Of a stretch of DNA of 64,000 bases, positions 61,260 to 64,000 are shown piece by piece (position 1 is the stretch's first letter; the number at the start of each line of letters is the position of its first letter). The notes beneath the pieces were generated by a model. That model was not told the origin of the DNA and did no database searches. It saw only the letters and a program-made list of their open reading frames with translations. Source of the DNA: Callaeas wilsoni (taxonomy: Eukaryota > Chordata > Aves > Passeriformes > Callaeidae); contig VWPU01008522.1 of assembly GCA_013398955.1 (NCBI GenBank), positions 1 to 64,000 of the forward strand. Reading direction: 5' to 3'. Both the position numbers and the translations under genes were made by a program.

Positions 61260-61800
61260 CTCAGATACGGTGTTGTCTTGCAGCCAGCTTCTCTACAGCT
61301 GACTGCACTCCATGTACATCTAAGTCCCTTGGTGCCGAGTCTTGTGTGGGAGTCAGCAGCTGCTCCGTGCAGAGATCCAGCAGGGACTGCAGGCACTCTC
61401 CATGGCTTGGTTTTCACTCTCGGTGGCATCCGCAGATGCCGTGAAGTTTGGTCCCCGTTGCATCCAGTCGGAAGTGCTGGCACATCTCACCAGCCTGTTC
61501 CACACCCAGAGCTGCAGCACGGATACGCAGCCTGGCCAGCCTTTAGGGAGCCATGCCTGACTGGGCCCGGTCCCCTCGGGCCCTCTGCAAGGATGGGACG
61601 GCGTGAGCTGAGCTCCCCTCGGCCCCCTGCCAGCTCCCAGCGCGGTTCCCCTGCCTCCCTCGCTGCCCTTCATGGGGCGTTCGCTGCCGCTGCTTTTTGT
61701 CGAGCTGAGGCAGAGGCGGGCACATGCAGGTGCCTTAGGAAGGGCAGCTCTCCCACAAGGGCTGCTGCTTTCAGAAGCCTTTAGGAGTGGGGGGTACTTA
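61260..61800. other. GC-rich block in the AK5 last intron
   Basis: About 540 bases of GC-rich, CpG-containing sequence, open for over 160 codons on both strands (61,278-61,784 + and 61,353-61,853 -). Neither translation resembles a known protein, and both look like the low-stop-frequency product of GC-rich DNA. It could be an intragenic CpG island or an old inserted element. Confidence 0.4.
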
Positions 61801-64000
61801 CTAGCAGCAAAGAGAAAGCGGGAGTGGTGAACCATTCTGGACCAAATGTCCACCTTCTCCAGTTAAAAGAAAACCAGCCTCTCCCATCTCAGCTGCTATA
61901 AAACACCTTGTTTGGCCTATCTCAACTGCCAAGGCAACTATGTTCATTTGGCTATCCCACAGGAAATATACTGCACGCAGGGTGAAGGCCACAGCCATTT
62001 CAAAGCTCTCATCTTAATGTGTACTTTTATTATCTCTTTACTTCATAAATACTTCTGCACTGTCTAACTGATCTAATCTTATCAGCACAGCCGATTGTCG
62101 CTGGCTTTTTGGTGACCTTTTTAAAACTGGGACTGATACTCGGGTCTAGATCTAGGGAGCTGTGATGAAGAATTAGTTCTGTAAGCATGGAAACTGCCGC
62201 CCTTTATGATGGGCTGGAATGCTGACTTCCTAACAGTAGTGATAAAATATGGATGGGACTGACTAATGACAGCCCCAGTGCTTCCCATGCTGGCCTCCTA
62301 AATAACAAAGGCCCAATTCATAAAACTAGCTTAACATCGTGGCACAAAACTAACTTAATGTGCCAATAATTCACATCTAGTACTACTGTAATTCAACGAT
62401 ACTCTCAGCAGCTCCAGAGAAAAAACTGTGTATTTCTCTTTCTTAGAATATAACAAACCTCATAAATTAGGCCTGTTTTCAAGGTTATTTAAGGCTGGCT
62501 TGTCATAAAACAAGATCCATATACAGTTTTTCACGGTTTTTAAAATGCAGCTATGGCTTTTGGTAACTTCAAATACAGAGAAATTTAATGAGCTCATATG
62601 AAAAATGATTGGAGTAACCATCCCTATAGTACAGTGTTGCTCCTTTTGTCATTAAAATCAACCAATTAAGTTTTCTGTCAACAAATCTCCATTTGTCGTA
62701 GGTTTTGAAATTTAGAGCCCTAAACATATACTGCCGCTGAGAAGAACCTGACTGTCTGTAGAGAGGATGGCTGAGGACAGACTCTGGAATAAACTCAGTA
62801 GTTAGAAGCTTCTTACTGAAGGTCGGTCAAGTTCATCTGTGTCATCACTAACGTTTGTGTCTTTGTCATTAGGGTGTGTTAGAAAATCTCTCTGAGACTG
62901 TGCAGCACCTGGTTCTCAGAGCAATGGATCAAGCTGTCTGTAAATCCAGTGCAAACTCACTGAGACCTATTCACATTAGGCATGAATTTTCTGCTGTGTT
63001 TTATCTATGATCCCCTGCTAATGTTTCTGATGTATCTTTCTAGATCAGTCTCTCATCTAATGGGCCACAAAGCACCAAGGGGGGAATAGAGAATCACTTG
63101 TTCCTTTGTTCCCCACATCCTTATCTATCAGGGTTAATGGGTCTCTGAGAACCTTTCAAAAGATGGAAATAAACCACATAACTGCTCTCACTATTACCAT
63201 TGATTACCCCTTCTGGAAAGGGGGAAGTTGCCCCTCCCCACACATACTTATAATGGGATCAGCAAGGGCGGGCTCACAAGTGGAAGACTGGGAGAGGGTG
63301 GATGGTCACATGTTCTTTCATAATGGTTATGGAAAACGTGACTTCAAGTGATTTGAGAAAACAATAGTACAACAATACTGAGAAAAAAATTTTAAAAAGA
63401 AAGGAAATAAGCACAGAGAAATGAACTTCTGTTGGACTTTGTAGGCTAAGCTTTCATAGCGTGTGGTCTGAAACAGTCAAAGTTTCTGGACACCCTTCAT
63501 CCTCTGCTCTGGCTTGCTTAGCTTATTTGTTATACTCATGCCCTTTTCCTCAGGAGACTGAGGAAGGGAACCTGTACTTAAGACACCTACCAGGTGTCTT
63601 ATGTTAGCTAGGTAGGATCAGGGCTGTCTTGCTTGACTACCGATGCATTGCTCTTCTCTCTTACTTACTGCCCTCCTACATACTGTCACTTCAAAAAGGC
63701 TTTAAAGGATGAGTCAGATATTAAAAACAATCCTTTTTTTCCTCCCTTTCTTCTCAGTTGACAGAGGGCCATATATTCAAAGGGATTTACATTTAGCCAT
63801 GTCAAAACACAAGTAGGTGTCTACTAAATTTTGAGATGCACTTTTCTGTCCAGCTGCCTTGGAACTCACTGAGAAATAGATTTAAAACCAACAGTATCTA
63901 CCTGCTTACTACTACTATAATACATTTTTTTTTCATTTCATTTAATGTCATTTATCTGAAGCACCTGATTGCCACAGAACCAGGCAGCTTGCAGGCAGTG

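Larger units (their letters stand above)
60088..64000 (-). other. Last intron of AK5 (partial)
   Basis: No further AK5 exon was recognised to the window edge on the - strand; the penultimate exon should lie beyond 64,000. The stretch contains a CR1-like fragment and a GC-rich block, listed separately. The rest shows nothing recognisable. Confidence 0.6.

Noticed and set aside
61353..61853. 166-codon - strand frame as an upstream AK5 exon
   Set aside because: The translation has no adenylate kinase features and no credible splice boundaries; both strands are open owing to GC content.
1..64000. CRISPR arrays, phage or plasmid genes, toxin systems, intact viral elements
   Set aside because: None seen. 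The window is vertebrate intronic and exonic sequence with short decayed LINE fragments.

Overview
This window is vertebrate nuclear DNA, most probably from a bird. It has AT-rich introns, GT-AG spliced genes, no bacterial-style gene packing, and several CR1-type LINE fragments, two of them with the typical CR1 3' tail. Two genes are recognisable: ZZZ3 on the + strand, complete in its coding sequence, and the last coding exon of AK5 on the - strand. They lie tail to tail. This is the same arrangement as AK5/ZZZ3 on human chromosome 1p31 (known from general knowledge, not searched here).

Layout. Positions 1-310 are a CpG-rich block, most likely part of the ZZZ3 promoter or first-exon island cut by the window edge. 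From about 311 to 25,952 is AT-rich sequence read as 5' non-coding introns of ZZZ3. It contains decayed CR1 copies and one well-formed candidate non-coding exon (23,409-23,559) full of short upstream reading frames. The large first coding exon is 25,953-27,514 (start codon at 26,004). A 14-kb intron follows, then ten more coding exons between 41,580 and 55,663. Joined, the eleven coding segments total 2,721 bases: 906 codons plus a stop. All ten introns between them are GT-AG and every phase matches. The 3' UTR runs to a polyadenylation signal at 56,816. From about 56.85 to 58.1 kb is the short spacer between the two gene ends. From there to the right edge the - strand carries the AK5 3' UTR, its last coding exon (59,977-60,087) and part of its last intron.

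Function. ZZZ3 is a subunit of the ATAC histone acetyltransferase complex. The predicted protein has a basic, disordered N-terminal half, a likely coiled coil, a SANT/Myb domain and a C-terminal ZZ zinc finger that reads the histone H3 tail. AK5 is a cytosolic adenylate kinase. The two genes have no obvious functional link; their proximity is ancestral synteny.

I see no exotic system such as a CRISPR array, defence island or intact mobile element. The points worth a second look are the uORF-rich leader, the split codon and open frame at the end of the first coding exon, an 82-base intron, an unexplained 157-codon - strand open frame ending in a hydrophobic segment at 32.8-33.3 kb, an open frame running into the ZZ exon, a GC hairpin just past the ZZZ3 poly(A) site, and a C-terminal tail on AK5 that looks longer than the human one.
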